22,100 bases of DNA. Source: Methanobacteriota archaeon (GTDB taxonomy: Archaea; Methanobacteriota; Methanobacteria; Methanobacteriales; Methanobacteriaceae). The DNA is taken from NCBI GenBank assembly GCA_023409695.1, contig JAEYQZ010000077.1, positions 1 through 22,100 of the forward strand, read 5' to 3'. Positions within the stretch are counted from its first letter, which is position 1; the number at the start of each line of letters is the position of its first letter. The notes under the pieces are model-generated. The model saw only the letters and a list, made by a program, of their open reading frames with translations. It had not been told where the DNA came from and made no database searches. A program made the translations under genes and the position numbers. Below are positions 15,390 to 22,100 of this stretch, one piece after another.

Positions 15390-16799
15390 GTGTATAACAG
15401 AATATTTAAGAAAATTAAAACCCGGAGTGCAAAAATTTGTATAGTTGGGCTTGGTTATGTAGGGCTGCCAACTGCAATTTTCTTTGCAGAAAATGGATTT
15501 GATGTAATTGGTGTTGCAAGAAATGAGGAAAAAATAAACCTGATAAATAGAGGTATACCTACTATTGGAGAGCTTAAACTTGAATATAAACTCTCTAAAG
15601 TTATAAATAATAAGAAATTGTGTGCTACATCTGATTTAAAGTGGGCAACCGAAGTATCGGATATAATTATATCTATTGTACCTACTCCTGTGGATGAATT
15701 TAAGGATCCAGATCTCACTCCAATTATATCTTCTGGAAAAGAAATTGCTAAGGGACTGGGTACTGATAAACTAATTATTCTGGAATCTACTGTTTATCCG
15801 GGTGTCACTGAAGAGGTTTTACAGCCTATTTTAGAAAGATCTGGATTAAATGCAGGTTTAGATTTTGGACTGGCATACTGTCCTGAGAGATATAATCCTG
15901 GGGATGAAAAACATGGTATTGAAAACGTTGCAAGGGTTGTTGGAGGAATAACACCGGAGTGGGCTGAAATAACAAGAGAGTTATATCAGATTATAATAAC
16001 GGAAGAAGTTAAGGTTTTAAAGAACATCAGAACTGCAGAAGCTGCTAAAGTAATTGAAAATACTCAGAGGGATTTAAATATAGCTTTGATGAATGAGCTT
16101 GCAATGATTTTTGAGCGTCTGGATATTGATATTATGGATGTAATTGATGGTGCAAAGACTAAATGGAATTTTAATGTTTATTATCCTGGTTGTGGCGTAG
16201 GAGGGCACTGTTTACCTGTTGATCCATATTATCTGGTTAAAAAAGCAAAGGAATTGGGATATCATTCTAAAGTTATAGCTGCTGGAAGGACAATTAATGA
16301 TAATATGCCCATTCATACCTTAAACCTAATTCAAGATGCATTAAATGAACATGAAAAGTCAGTTAAGAATTCTAAAATTGTTGTTCTAGGTTTTTCATAC
16401 AAGGAAAATGTGGGAGACGCAAGAGAATCACCTGCACTTACTTTAATTAAACATCTGAAATGGAAGGGCGCTGATGTCGTAGTTGTTGATCCTTATATTG
16501 AAGATACTGGGAAATATGGAGTTTTAGAAACTGATTTGTATAATGCGCTTGAAAATGCAGATGCAATGGTACTCATGACCTGTCATGACGAGTTTGAATC
16601 AATTGACTTTGAAAGAGCAAAAGAAATAATGAAAATACCTATTTTAATTGATGGAAGACGAATTTTTGCCCCTGAGAAATTAAAAAATATGGGATTTAGT
16701 TATAAGGGCATTGGGGCCATTAATGACAACAATATAAAAATTATCACGGAAATACATGGTTCAGAAGCTCTTAAAACTCAAAAACTAAATTATAATTAA
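15390..16799 (+). CDS. UDP-glucose/GDP-mannose dehydrogenase family, nucleotide-sugar dehydrogenase
   Basis: This 469-aa enzyme oxidises a nucleotide sugar (UDP-ManNAc or UDP-GlcNAc are the likeliest in archaea) with 2 NAD+ to the uronic acid. The N-terminal NAD domain has IVGLGYVGLP (18-27) and IVPTPVDEF; then come ESTVYPGVTEEV (132-143) and YCPERYNPG (163-171). The central domain includes AEAAKVIENTQRDLNIALMNE, with the conserved Lys and Asn. The catalytic Cys274 lies in GVGGHCLPVDPYYL, and the C-terminal domain begins with LGFSYKENVGDARESPA. The start is GTG 15390 with GGTGA 5 nt upstream; the in-frame ATG at 15378 meets a stop after three codons. It is transcribed away from the epimerase and is the only uronate-forming enzyme in the window. 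Confidence 0.92.
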   Translation: MYNRIFKKIKTRSAKICIVGLGYVGLPTAIFFAENGFDVIGVARNEEKINLINRGIPTIGELKLEYKLSKVINNKKLCATSDLKWATEVSDIIISIVPTPVDEFKDPDLTPIISSGKEIAKGLGTDKLIILESTVYPGVTEEVLQPILERSGLNAGLDFGLAYCPERYNPGDEKHGIENVARVVGGITPEWAEITRELYQIIITEEVKVLKNIRTAEAAKVIENTQRDLNIALMNELAMIFERLDIDIMDVIDGAKTKWNFNVYYPGCGVGGHCLPVDPYYLVKKAKELGYHSKVIAAGRTINDNMPIHTLNLIQDALNEHEKSVKNSKIVVLGFSYKENVGDARESPALTLIKHLKWKGADVVVVDPYIEDTGKYGVLETDLYNALENADAMVLMTCHDEFESIDFERAKEIMKIPILIDGRRIFAPEKLKNMGFSYKGIGAINDNNIKIITEIHGSEALKTQKLNYN

Positions 16800-16806
16800 T
16801 TTAAAC

Positions 16807-16838
16807 TTAACTATTTGAAAAAAAGTTTTCATAGTTAA
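16807..16838. terminator. Hairpin between convergent genes
   Basis: TTAACTAT (16807-16814) pairs with ATAGTTAA (16831-16838), and inside it GAAAA (16817-16821) pairs with TTTTC (16826-16830), leaving a 2-nt bulge and a 4-nt loop. It lies 8 bp after the dehydrogenase stop and 22 bp past the mobA stop, so it can serve both strands. Confidence 0.5.
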
Positions 16839-16859
16839 TGAAAATTGAAGTCTCAGAAG

Positions 16860-17453
16860 TTACATGTCTTCAAAATCATTAATAGTATTCAAATTCCTGA
16901 AACTCATTGTACTCTCATCAAGTTCCTCAACATCAACATATTTGACATTTAAGTTATCAATAAGTGACTTTACGTTGTATCGTTCTTTTTTAATCAGATT
17001 TTTGCCTATGTCTACTATATCTTTTTTATAAATGGAATGTAACGGCTCAATATGCCCATCATCCCATATTGGGACAACTGCATCAAATTCTTTAGCTTCT
17101 GCAATTTCAAACATCTTTAAAACAAATGATTTAGAAATAAATGGAGAATCACATGGTAAAATTTGAGCATATTCTGAGCTAATATGTGAAATCCCCGTTA
17201 AAATTCCAACTAGTGGGCCTTGATCTTTTGTTTCGTCTGTAACAATTTTAATTGACACTTCTATATCTCTTAGAATAGTTTTATATTGGTTAATTTGCTC
17301 CTGATCCCTTAAAACCAGTACAATTTCATCAACAATTTCTTTAACAGTATCTAATACATGTATAAGCATTGGTTTATTATTTAAAACAAGTGAACCTTTA
17401 TCTTTTCCCATTCTTCGGCTTCTACCGCCGCATAGAATTATAACGGATCTCAT
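16860..17453 (-). CDS. mobA: Molybdenum cofactor guanylyltransferase (MobA type)
   Basis: This 197-aa cytoplasmic nucleotidyltransferase links GMP from GTP to molybdopterin, making the guanine dinucleotide cofactor of Mo/W enzymes such as formylmethanofuran and formate dehydrogenases. The diagnostic N-terminal loop LCGGRSRRMGKDKG spans 7-20. QGPLVGILTG follows in the middle, then ILPCDSPFIS (metal-binding Asp), then EPLHSIY and SFRNLNTINDF near the C-terminus, matching the MobA family F-N-NT ending. The ATG at 17451-17453 has only GAGG about 9 nt upstream. It follows guaB in the same direction, 58 bp apart, with a terminator hairpin between, so expression may depend on readthrough; no good TATA box is visible in the gap. 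Confidence 0.88.
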   Translation of the reverse strand: MRSVIILCGGRSRRMGKDKGSLVLNNKPMLIHVLDTVKEIVDEIVLVLRDQEQINQYKTILRDIEVSIKIVTDETKDQGPLVGILTGISHISSEYAQILPCDSPFISKSFVLKMFEIAEAKEFDAVVPIWDDGHIEPLHSIYKKDIVDIGKNLIKKERYNVKSLIDNLNVKYVDVEELDESTMSFRNLNTINDFEDM

Positions 17454-17501
17454 AAAAATGGCCTCATTTAAAAACTAGCTAAAAAATAGAAAAAAGAATA
17501 T

Positions 17502-17522
17502 GTTTGATGTTTTACATCAAAC
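17502..17522 (-). terminator. Intrinsic terminator spanning the guaB stop codon
   Basis: GTTTGATG (17502-17509) and CATCAAAC (17515-17522) form a perfect 8-bp stem. On the minus strand it is followed by a T-rich stretch (TATTCTTTTTTCTATTTTTT). The guaB stop codon (17512-17514) lies in the loop, so the terminator stem includes the last coding bases. Confidence 0.6.
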
Positions 17523-18999
17523 GGGTTGTCGGATAATTTGGACTTTCATTGGTTATTGTAATATCATGGGGATGACTCTCTGTCATACCACTTGCTGTAA
17601 TCTTTACAAACCTTGCTTTCTCTTTCATAGCTGAAATGTCTTTTGCACCACAGTAACCCATAGAAGACTTAAGTCCTCCTATTAACTGGAATAAAACTTC
17701 ATTTACAGGACCTTTGTAGGGTACAACTCCTTCTATTCCTTCTGGAACAAGTTTAGCATGTTTCATTGGTCCTTTGACTTCCTGGAAGTAGCGGTCTGTT
17801 CCTGCTCCAACCCCACCAGTCATAGCTCCAAGTGAACCCATACCTCTGTACTGTTTGAATTTTCTTCCGTTCATAATTACAACATCGCCAGGAGCTTCGT
17901 GTGTCCCTGCAAGTAAACTCCCAAGCATTACTGCGTCAGCGCCTACTGCTATCGCCTTTGCAACATCTCCTGAGAATCTTAAGCCTCCATCTGCTATGAC
18001 TGGAACTCCAGATTCCCTTGCGACATCTGCTACGTCTGATACTGCTGTAAGCTGTGGAACACCAACACCTGCGATTATTCTTGTTGTACATATGGATCCA
18101 GGTCCAATACCAACTTTAAGTCCATCGATCTCTTTTGCTATTAATGCTTCTGCAGCTTCTGCTGTTGCAATATTGCCCACAAGTAAATCAGCATCAATGT
18201 TGTCTTTAATTTTTTTAACTGCGTCTACAACATGTAAATTATGTGCATGAGAAACATCTATGGCTATAATGTCAGCTCCAGCGTCATCAAGAGCCATGGC
18301 ACGTTCTAGATCAAATGGCCCTGTTGCTGCAGCCACCATAAATTTCCCTTTTTTATCTCTTGATGCATTAGGGAATTTTTTCCGCTCTAGAATATCGCGT
18401 ATAGTTACAATTCCCATTATTTTACCATCTCGTACCACAGGTAGCCTTTCAACTTTGTTTTCATAGGCAATATCCAGTGCTTCATCAGGAGTGGTTGATT
18501 CAGGAATGGTAAGGACTTCTTCGGTCATTATGTCCTTTACTTTCTTTTTAGAACCATTATTAATGATAGGTTTAATATCTCTTCTACTTATTATCCCTAC
18601 AACAATCTCATTTTCTACAACAGGAAGCCCGCTTACTTCTTCCATGTCCATTATTTCATTTGCTTCAGCTATGGATGCATCTGGACTTATTGTTATCACA
18701 TCCCGTATTGTAAGGTCGCTGGATTGTTTTACTTTTTGGACTTCATTTACCTGCTCATTTATAGTCATATTTCGGTGTATGACTCCCATTCCACCTTCTT
18801 GAGCAAGAGTTATTGCCATTGAAGCTTCTGTAACTGTGTCCATCGCAGAACTTATAATAGGAATATTAATACGATAATTTCTTGAAATTTGTGTCTCAAT
18901 TTTAACATCTTTTGGTTCTACAGAAGAAGCGTTAGGTACTAATAAAAAGTCATCGAATGTATACCCTTTTGGAGCTTCTTTTAATTTTTTAGAGTACAT
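17512..18999 (-). CDS. guaB: IMP dehydrogenase
   Basis: This 495-aa enzyme catalyses NAD-dependent oxidation of IMP to XMP, the committed step to GMP. The barrel begins with GYTFDDFLLVPN (12-23) and IISSAMDTVTEASMA. A pair of CBS domains is inserted at about 95-205 (VKDIMTEEVLTIPEST, ERLPVVRDGKIMGIVT). The catalytic Cys304 lies in GIGPGSICTTRIIAGVGVPQ, the phosphate site is IADGGLRFSGD, and the flap has YRGMGSLGAM and TDRYFQ (401-406). Length and all key motifs are normal. The ATG has GGAGGT a few bases upstream. It follows mfnB by 191 bp filled with inverted repeats, one enclosing a candidate TATA box, so it probably has its own regulated promoter. Confidence 0.97.
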   Translation of the reverse strand: MYSKKLKEAPKGYTFDDFLLVPNASSVEPKDVKIETQISRNYRINIPIISSAMDTVTEASMAITLAQEGGMGVIHRNMTINEQVNEVQKVKQSSDLTIRDVITISPDASIAEANEIMDMEEVSGLPVVENEIVVGIISRRDIKPIINNGSKKKVKDIMTEEVLTIPESTTPDEALDIAYENKVERLPVVRDGKIMGIVTIRDILERKKFPNASRDKKGKFMVAAATGPFDLERAMALDDAGADIIAIDVSHAHNLHVVDAVKKIKDNIDADLLVGNIATAEAAEALIAKEIDGLKVGIGPGSICTTRIIAGVGVPQLTAVSDVADVARESGVPVIADGGLRFSGDVAKAIAVGADAVMLGSLLAGTHEAPGDVVIMNGRKFKQYRGMGSLGAMTGGVGAGTDRYFQEVKGPMKHAKLVPEGIEGVVPYKGPVNEVLFQLIGGLKSSMGYCGAKDISAMKEKARFVKITASGMTESHPHDITITNESPNYPTTRLM

Positions 19000-19035
19000 A
19001 AATACCTCCGTTTAATCTTTTAATGAAATAATTAT

Positions 19036-19059
19036 CATCAAAACTTGGGAGTTTTGATG
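19036..19059 (-). promoter_or_regulatory. Perfect 10-bp hairpin in the guaB leader
   Basis: CATCAAAACT (19036-19045) and AGTTTTGATG (19050-19059) enclose a 4-nt loop. It lies 37 bp before the guaB start, probably inside the transcribed leader if the TATA box at 19089-19097 is used. It may act as an RNA structure or an operator. Confidence 0.45.
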
Positions 19060-19078
19060 TTATGCTTAAAAAATTCTA

Positions 19079-19107
19079 ACAAAACGTAATTTAAAAATAC
19101 GTTTTGT
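19079..19107 (-). promoter_or_regulatory. Inverted repeat enclosing the candidate guaB TATA box
   Basis: ACAAAACGTA (19079-19088) and TACGTTTTGT (19098-19107) are perfect 10-bp arms. The 9-nt spacer reads TTTTTAAAT on the minus strand, a TATA-like sequence that would start transcription near 19067. A dimeric regulator bound here would block TBP, so this is a plausible operator for guaB. As RNA it could also form a hairpin if transcription reads through from mfnB. Confidence 0.5.
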
Positions 19108-19138
19108 AAATTTAATAGGATCAAAAGTCCTGATCTTT

Positions 19139-19166
19139 AACAAACTGTAAGTTATTACAATTTGTT
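19139..19166 (-). terminator. Hairpin after mfnB, possible terminator
   Basis: AACAAACTGTAA (19139-19150) and TTACAATTTGTT (19155-19166) pair over 11 of 12 positions around a 4-nt loop. It begins 25 bp past the mfnB stop codon. No long T-run follows on the minus strand, so termination is likely partial. A shorter GATCA/TGATC repeat (19119-19135) comes next. Confidence 0.4.
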
Positions 19167-19190
19167 TTCTTTATATTGATTTTTAATTAA

Positions 19191-19904
19191 CTAAAAACTT
19201 TCTATCATCTTCTTTAATTCACTAACAGCACTTCGGTGAATTTTACCTGAATTTCTATCTCCACCAATGCATGCTGCTCCCCTTATGCCTACTACATCAC
19301 ATCCACTTTGATGTAATGTTAAAAGCTGATCTTTTTTTATTGAGCCTGCAAGGGCTGATTTTAATCCGTAATCGTGAATTTCGTCGTTGAATTTAGTTAA
19401 TTTTTCAATGTCCATAAAATCAAATAGTGTTTTCCCGTCTTTAACTGCAGTATCTACCATTGCGATATCTGCACCTGCACTTGCGGCTACCTTTGGTATT
19501 TCCATAGGATCGACTGCCCCAACTCGATGAGCATCTGCGTATCCGGATGCAACTACTATTGCATCTTCTTTGTAATCTCTCACGGTTTTTACAACATTTT
19601 TCATTACTTCAAGTGCTTCATCGTAGTTTTTTGTACCATATAATCCAACTTTGATGTAATCTGCTCCAGAGACTGCAGCACCGAGGGCTGCAAGTGATAC
19701 TGTACCTGGTTTATATGGAACATCGCCTAGTGTAGCGCTTACAAGTGTATCTGTGGGTGTCATCTCCCTTATGCTTTTAATGACCCATGGAAAATTTGCG
19801 CCGAGTGAACCTTCTTTTGGATTTTTGACATCGACTATATCTGCACCGCCTTCAATGGATTCAAGTGCTTCTTCAGTGTTTATTGGGCTTATTAAGAGAA
19901 GCAA
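19191..19904 (-). CDS. mfnB: (5-formylfuran-3-yl)methyl phosphate synthase, methanofuran biosynthesis
   Basis: This 237-aa TIM-barrel enzyme condenses two glyceraldehyde-3-phosphate molecules into the furan precursor of methanofuran, the first C1 carrier of methanogenesis. MLLLISPINTEEALES and ADIVDVKNPKEGSLGANFPW (21-40) match the MfnB (formerly DUF556) family; Lys27 in DVKNPKEGS sits where the family's catalytic lysine is found. SGADYIKVGLYG and VVASGYADAHR are further barrel-strand motifs. The start is TTG (19902-19904): GGAGGT lies 7 nt upstream and the N-terminus matches the family there, with no better ATG. It is probably a single-gene unit with a TATA region at about 20000-20020 and a 26-bp palindrome at the predicted start point. 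Confidence 0.95.
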   Translation of the reverse strand: MLLLISPINTEEALESIEGGADIVDVKNPKEGSLGANFPWVIKSIREMTPTDTLVSATLGDVPYKPGTVSLAALGAAVSGADYIKVGLYGTKNYDEALEVMKNVVKTVRDYKEDAIVVASGYADAHRVGAVDPMEIPKVAASAGADIAMVDTAVKDGKTLFDFMDIEKLTKFNDEIHDYGLKSALAGSIKKDQLLTLHQSGCDVVGIRGAACIGGDRNSGKIHRSAVSELKKMIESF

Positions 19905-19959
19905 AATTTATACCTCCGTTTTCAATCAAATCAATTTTTTATATTATTTCTATGATTAG

Positions 19960-19985
19960 TATCATAAAATGTCCATTTTATCATA
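19960..19985 (-). promoter_or_regulatory. 26-bp palindrome at the predicted mfnB transcription start
   Basis: TATCATAAAATG (19960-19971) and CATTTTATCATA (19974-19985) match at 11 of 12 positions around TC. The upstream TATA region predicts transcription starting at about 19978-19989, inside the palindrome, which is a typical place for a repressor operator. Confidence 0.45.
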
Positions 19986-19999
19986 ACTTCTTAGAACAT

Positions 20000-20020
20000 T
20001 ATATATATTTTTATATAATT
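20000..20020 (-). promoter_or_regulatory. TATA region of mfnB
   Basis: The minus strand contains AATTATATAA then AAATATATATAA, overlapping good TATA-box matches about 100 bp before the TTG start. They place the transcription start about 75-85 nt upstream of the coding region. Confidence 0.45.
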
Positions 20021-20073
20021 TCTATTTAAGTTCTTATTGAATTAATTTTTATATCATAAGTGTTTTTTGATAT

Positions 20074-21285
20074 TTAAAAAGGTGATCCCTGTTTTTTGAT
20101 CTTCTCATTAGTTCCGTGATGCTCATCTGGACAAACTCCAGATTTCACTGACTGTTCTCTTAGTTTTTCAATCATTTCATTTGTTTTTATGTTAACTGGA
20201 CATTCAAATGTGCATAGGCCGCATAAGGTACATTTAAAGAGTCCTGAATCAAAACAGGTTTTATTATCAGTTATAAAATGACTTAAAACTATTCCTCTAC
20301 CACCTAGATATCCCCTATATCCAAAATCAGAACCTGTAACATTATAAACAGGACATGAAACGATACAACTACCGCATCCAATACATAATAGACATTCTTC
20401 ATTATTTTTTAGTGCTTCACCTCTTCCGTTATCTAAGAGAATTACTATTACTCGTTTTGCACCGTACATATCCTTCAAGAGCACCTGTTCAATATCTGCT
20501 GTTTTGGAGGGTGATGTGATTACATTCATGTATGCAGGGATTTTTTTTCCAGTTGCAAATATTGTTTCAAGTTTTACAACACTTACTGCTTCTTCTACTG
20601 TCCTTACCAGTTTATCGATTCCTACTACAACTATATGCGTATCTTTCATGGATACTAAACTGATATTGCCTTCGTTATGAACCATAACTAATGCGCCGTC
20701 TTCTGCAGCTACACTGTTTGCTCCAGTTATGCCTATATTGCAATTTTCAAGTCTTTCTATAATATCTGCCTTAAATATATCAAGGATAGATTTAGGTTCG
20801 GGTTTTACTTCCACACCGAATTTTTTTGATGCAATTTGGGCTATTTTTTCCATATCTAAATGTGCGGCTGGACCTATTGGGTGGGAAGGGCCGTAACTTT
20901 CTGGATCCATTTGAACTATTCTATCTCCAAGATCAGTTTCAACAACTTCTATCCCTTTACTTCCTAGAAATGCAGAAAGCCCTATCTCATTTGCATTGTT
21001 TGATTTGGATTTTGCTATAATTGATTCATCTTTAATTATTTTATAAATCTCATCTAGAGCCATTTGAGCATTTTCTGCAAAAATAACTTCCATTCCATTC
21101 TCTAAAAATCTGGTTTTTGCAGTTTCTATGAGTTCTTCAAGGTTTTCAATGCTGTATTTCCTTATTTCCTTTACATTTTCTCGAAGTTTACTTATCTGTT
21201 CATTTTCATCCTCTAAAAGCTTCTTTTTTCTAGTTTCGATTATATTGAATGATCTTCGCATTGCATCCAGTTTGGCTTCGTCCAT
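20074..21285 (-). CDS. LUD-domain protein with two [4Fe-4S] clusters, LutB-like
   Basis: This 403-aa protein begins with a charged helical segment (1-60), then a LUD (formerly DUF162) domain at about 60-290 with IGITGANSVAAEDGALVMVHNEGN. A ferredoxin-like part follows with two clusters: C301, C304, C307, C311 followed by Pro (CIGCGSCIVSCP) and C352, C355, C358, C362 followed by Pro (CTLCGLCTFECP). The arrangement is that of LutB/YkgF proteins in bacterial lactate oxidation. Here a methanogen-specific electron-transfer role is equally possible; lactate use is not shown. The ATG at 21285 has GGAG 8 nt upstream. It follows the CCG-domain gene by 30 bp, the usual lutA-lutB pairing, but no separate lutC-like gene is seen. 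Confidence 0.88.
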   Translation of the reverse strand: MDEAKLDAMRRSFNIIETRKKKLLEDENEQISKLRENVKEIRKYSIENLEELIETAKTRFLENGMEVIFAENAQMALDEIYKIIKDESIIAKSKSNNANEIGLSAFLGSKGIEVVETDLGDRIVQMDPESYGPSHPIGPAAHLDMEKIAQIASKKFGVEVKPEPKSILDIFKADIIERLENCNIGITGANSVAAEDGALVMVHNEGNISLVSMKDTHIVVVGIDKLVRTVEEAVSVVKLETIFATGKKIPAYMNVITSPSKTADIEQVLLKDMYGAKRVIVILLDNGRGEALKNNEECLLCIGCGSCIVSCPVYNVTGSDFGYRGYLGGRGIVLSHFITDNKTCFDSGLFKCTLCGLCTFECPVNIKTNEMIEKLREQSVKSGVCPDEHHGTNEKIKKQGSPF

Positions 21286-21315
21286 TTCGAGAACTCCAGT
21301 TTAAAATTATATGAA

Positions 21316-22017
21316 TCATTTTAACATGATTATCTCAGATAAATCTAGTATCTTTTTATAATCATTAGATACAGATCTAAGATTTAAAATACAAAAGGGG
21401 CATGAAGTTACAATAATTTCAGCTTCAACATCTTCTGCATCTTTTATCCTCATTTTAGCTATATTTTCAGTTATTTCAGGAAATGCCGCTCTAACTCCAC
21501 CGCCTGCACCACAGCATCTTGATTTTTCCTTATTTCTTTCCATTTCAACTAGATTGGAAATATTATCTAGAATTTCTCTGGGGGTATCATATTCTTCAAG
21601 ATGGCGGCCTAAATGGCAGGGATCATGATATGTAACAGTTTTATCTAAAAATAGGGGCATAATTTTTCCCTTTTTAATTAAATCATTGAAAAGTTGGGAT
21701 GTATGCACTACATCCAGCTCAACACCTAAAATCTCTTTATAATCTTTTTTAAAAGTCTTATAACAGCCGGCACATGAAGTAATTATCTTTTCTTCCCCAA
21801 TTTCGTTTAATGTATTTTTCATTACTTCTTTTGCATCACTGGTAAATCCAGTTCTAAGTAAAAAGGATCCACAGCAGGTTTCATTTTCCAGTACTTTATA
21901 ATCAATACCTGCATGTTTTAGTATTTTTTCTGTGGCATCTGCTATGTTATTAAGCTTTTCTCTTGCAACGCAGCCTCTAAAGTATATCATTTTACTCACG
22001 ATGTCCTTCTTTAGCAT
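21316..22017 (-). CDS. CCG-domain iron-sulfur protein (HdrB/GlpC/LutA-like)
   Basis: This 233-aa protein has two complete cysteine-rich CCG repeats. The first has C16, C48-C49-G and C82-x2-C85; the second has C134 (HDPCH), C168-C169-G and C206-x2-C209. Such domains bind noncubane or [4Fe-4S] clusters and mediate thiol-disulfide or quinone/flavin-linked electron transfer, as in heterodisulfide reductase subunit B and LutA. Three starts are possible: ATG 22017 (GGAG 4 nt upstream), GTG 21999 (AAGGA upstream) and ATG 21990, which gives MIYFRGC and fits the family's usual N-terminus best. Co-transcribed with the LUD/Fe-S gene downstream. Physiological partner unknown. Confidence 0.87.
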   Translation of the reverse strand: MLKKDIVSKMIYFRGCVAREKLNNIADATEKILKHAGIDYKVLENETCCGSFLLRTGFTSDAKEVMKNTLNEIGEEKIITSCAGCYKTFKKDYKEILGVELDVVHTSQLFNDLIKKGKIMPLFLDKTVTYHDPCHLGRHLEEYDTPREILDNISNLVEMERNKEKSRCCGAGGGVRAAFPEITENIAKMRIKDAEDVEAEIIVTSCPFCILNLRSVSNDYKKILDLSEIIMLK

Positions 22018-22043
22018 TAAACTCCATAAAAATCAGTATAGCA

Positions 22044-22070
22044 TATTTATATTATTTCTTATTGTATATA
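22044..22070 (-). promoter_or_regulatory. Possible TATA boxes of the CCG/LUD operon
   Basis: The minus-strand sequences TATATACAAT (22061-22070) and ATATAAATA (22044-22052) would start transcription near 22040 and 22022. The second would leave almost no leader before ATG 22017 and would favour one of the downstream starts. The gene appears to be first in its operon as far as the window shows. Confidence 0.35.
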
Positions 22071-22100
22071 GAAATTAGATGATCATTAATTAAATAATTA

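Noticed and set aside
17855..18802. Long plus-strand open frames opposite guaB
   Set aside because: They are antisense to a complete, motif-rich IMP dehydrogenase. Their Ser/Thr/Ile-rich products are typical shadows of its codon use, and there is no ribosome binding site.
20051..20073. ATATCA/TGATAT repeat after the LUD gene as a terminator
   Set aside because: The 6-bp AT-rich stem has a long loop and is followed by A-rich rather than T-rich sequence on the minus strand.

Overview
The window looks like a chromosomal segment of a methanogenic archaeon, most likely order Methanobacteriales (Methanobacterium-like). The evidence is a methanofuran biosynthesis gene (mfnB), a CCG-domain iron-sulfur protein, AT-rich DNA, strong GGAGGT-type ribosome binding sites and archaeal TATA boxes about 25 bp before the expected start points. 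The genus assignment is inference.

Left edge (1-1602, minus strand): three genes for exported or membrane proteins of unknown function. They are a 78-aa two-helix membrane protein, a 237-aa Ser/Thr/Ala-rich exported protein ending in two tandem 17-residue repeats, and a third exported protein that runs off the window.

Middle (1923-16799): a surface-glycan locus. A DPMS-like GT2 (minus) faces a plus-strand group: a membrane GT2, a GT4, a 726-aa polytopic protein resembling DUF2206/GT-C proteins, and a second GT4. This group meets tail-to-tail, with a 15-bp overlap, a tightly packed minus-strand operon of flippase, asparagine synthase-like amidotransferase, SAM methyltransferase and GT4. A sugar-nucleotide epimerase (minus) and a nucleotide-sugar dehydrogenase (plus) diverge from a shared regulatory region. 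Together these genes could make activated sugars including a uronic acid, assemble them on a lipid carrier, modify them (methylation, perhaps amidation), and flip and transfer the product outside. The epimerase reading frame extends 47 codons upstream of its first ATG and appears to start at ATT.

Right part (16860-22017, all minus): housekeeping and methanogenesis-linked genes. These are mobA (Mo/W cofactor guanylylation), guaB (IMP dehydrogenase), mfnB (methanofuran pathway), and a two-gene unit of a LUD/2x[4Fe-4S] protein with a CCG-domain protein, resembling the lutAB type. The guaB and mfnB upstream regions carry clear inverted repeats, one enclosing a candidate TATA box and one overlapping a predicted transcription start.

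The most unusual signals are the ATT start, a TACTTA/TAAGTA palindromic motif found in three intergenic regions of the glycan and exported-protein area, and the inverted-repeat array before guaB. I saw no tRNA, rRNA, CRISPR array, insertion sequence or integrase.
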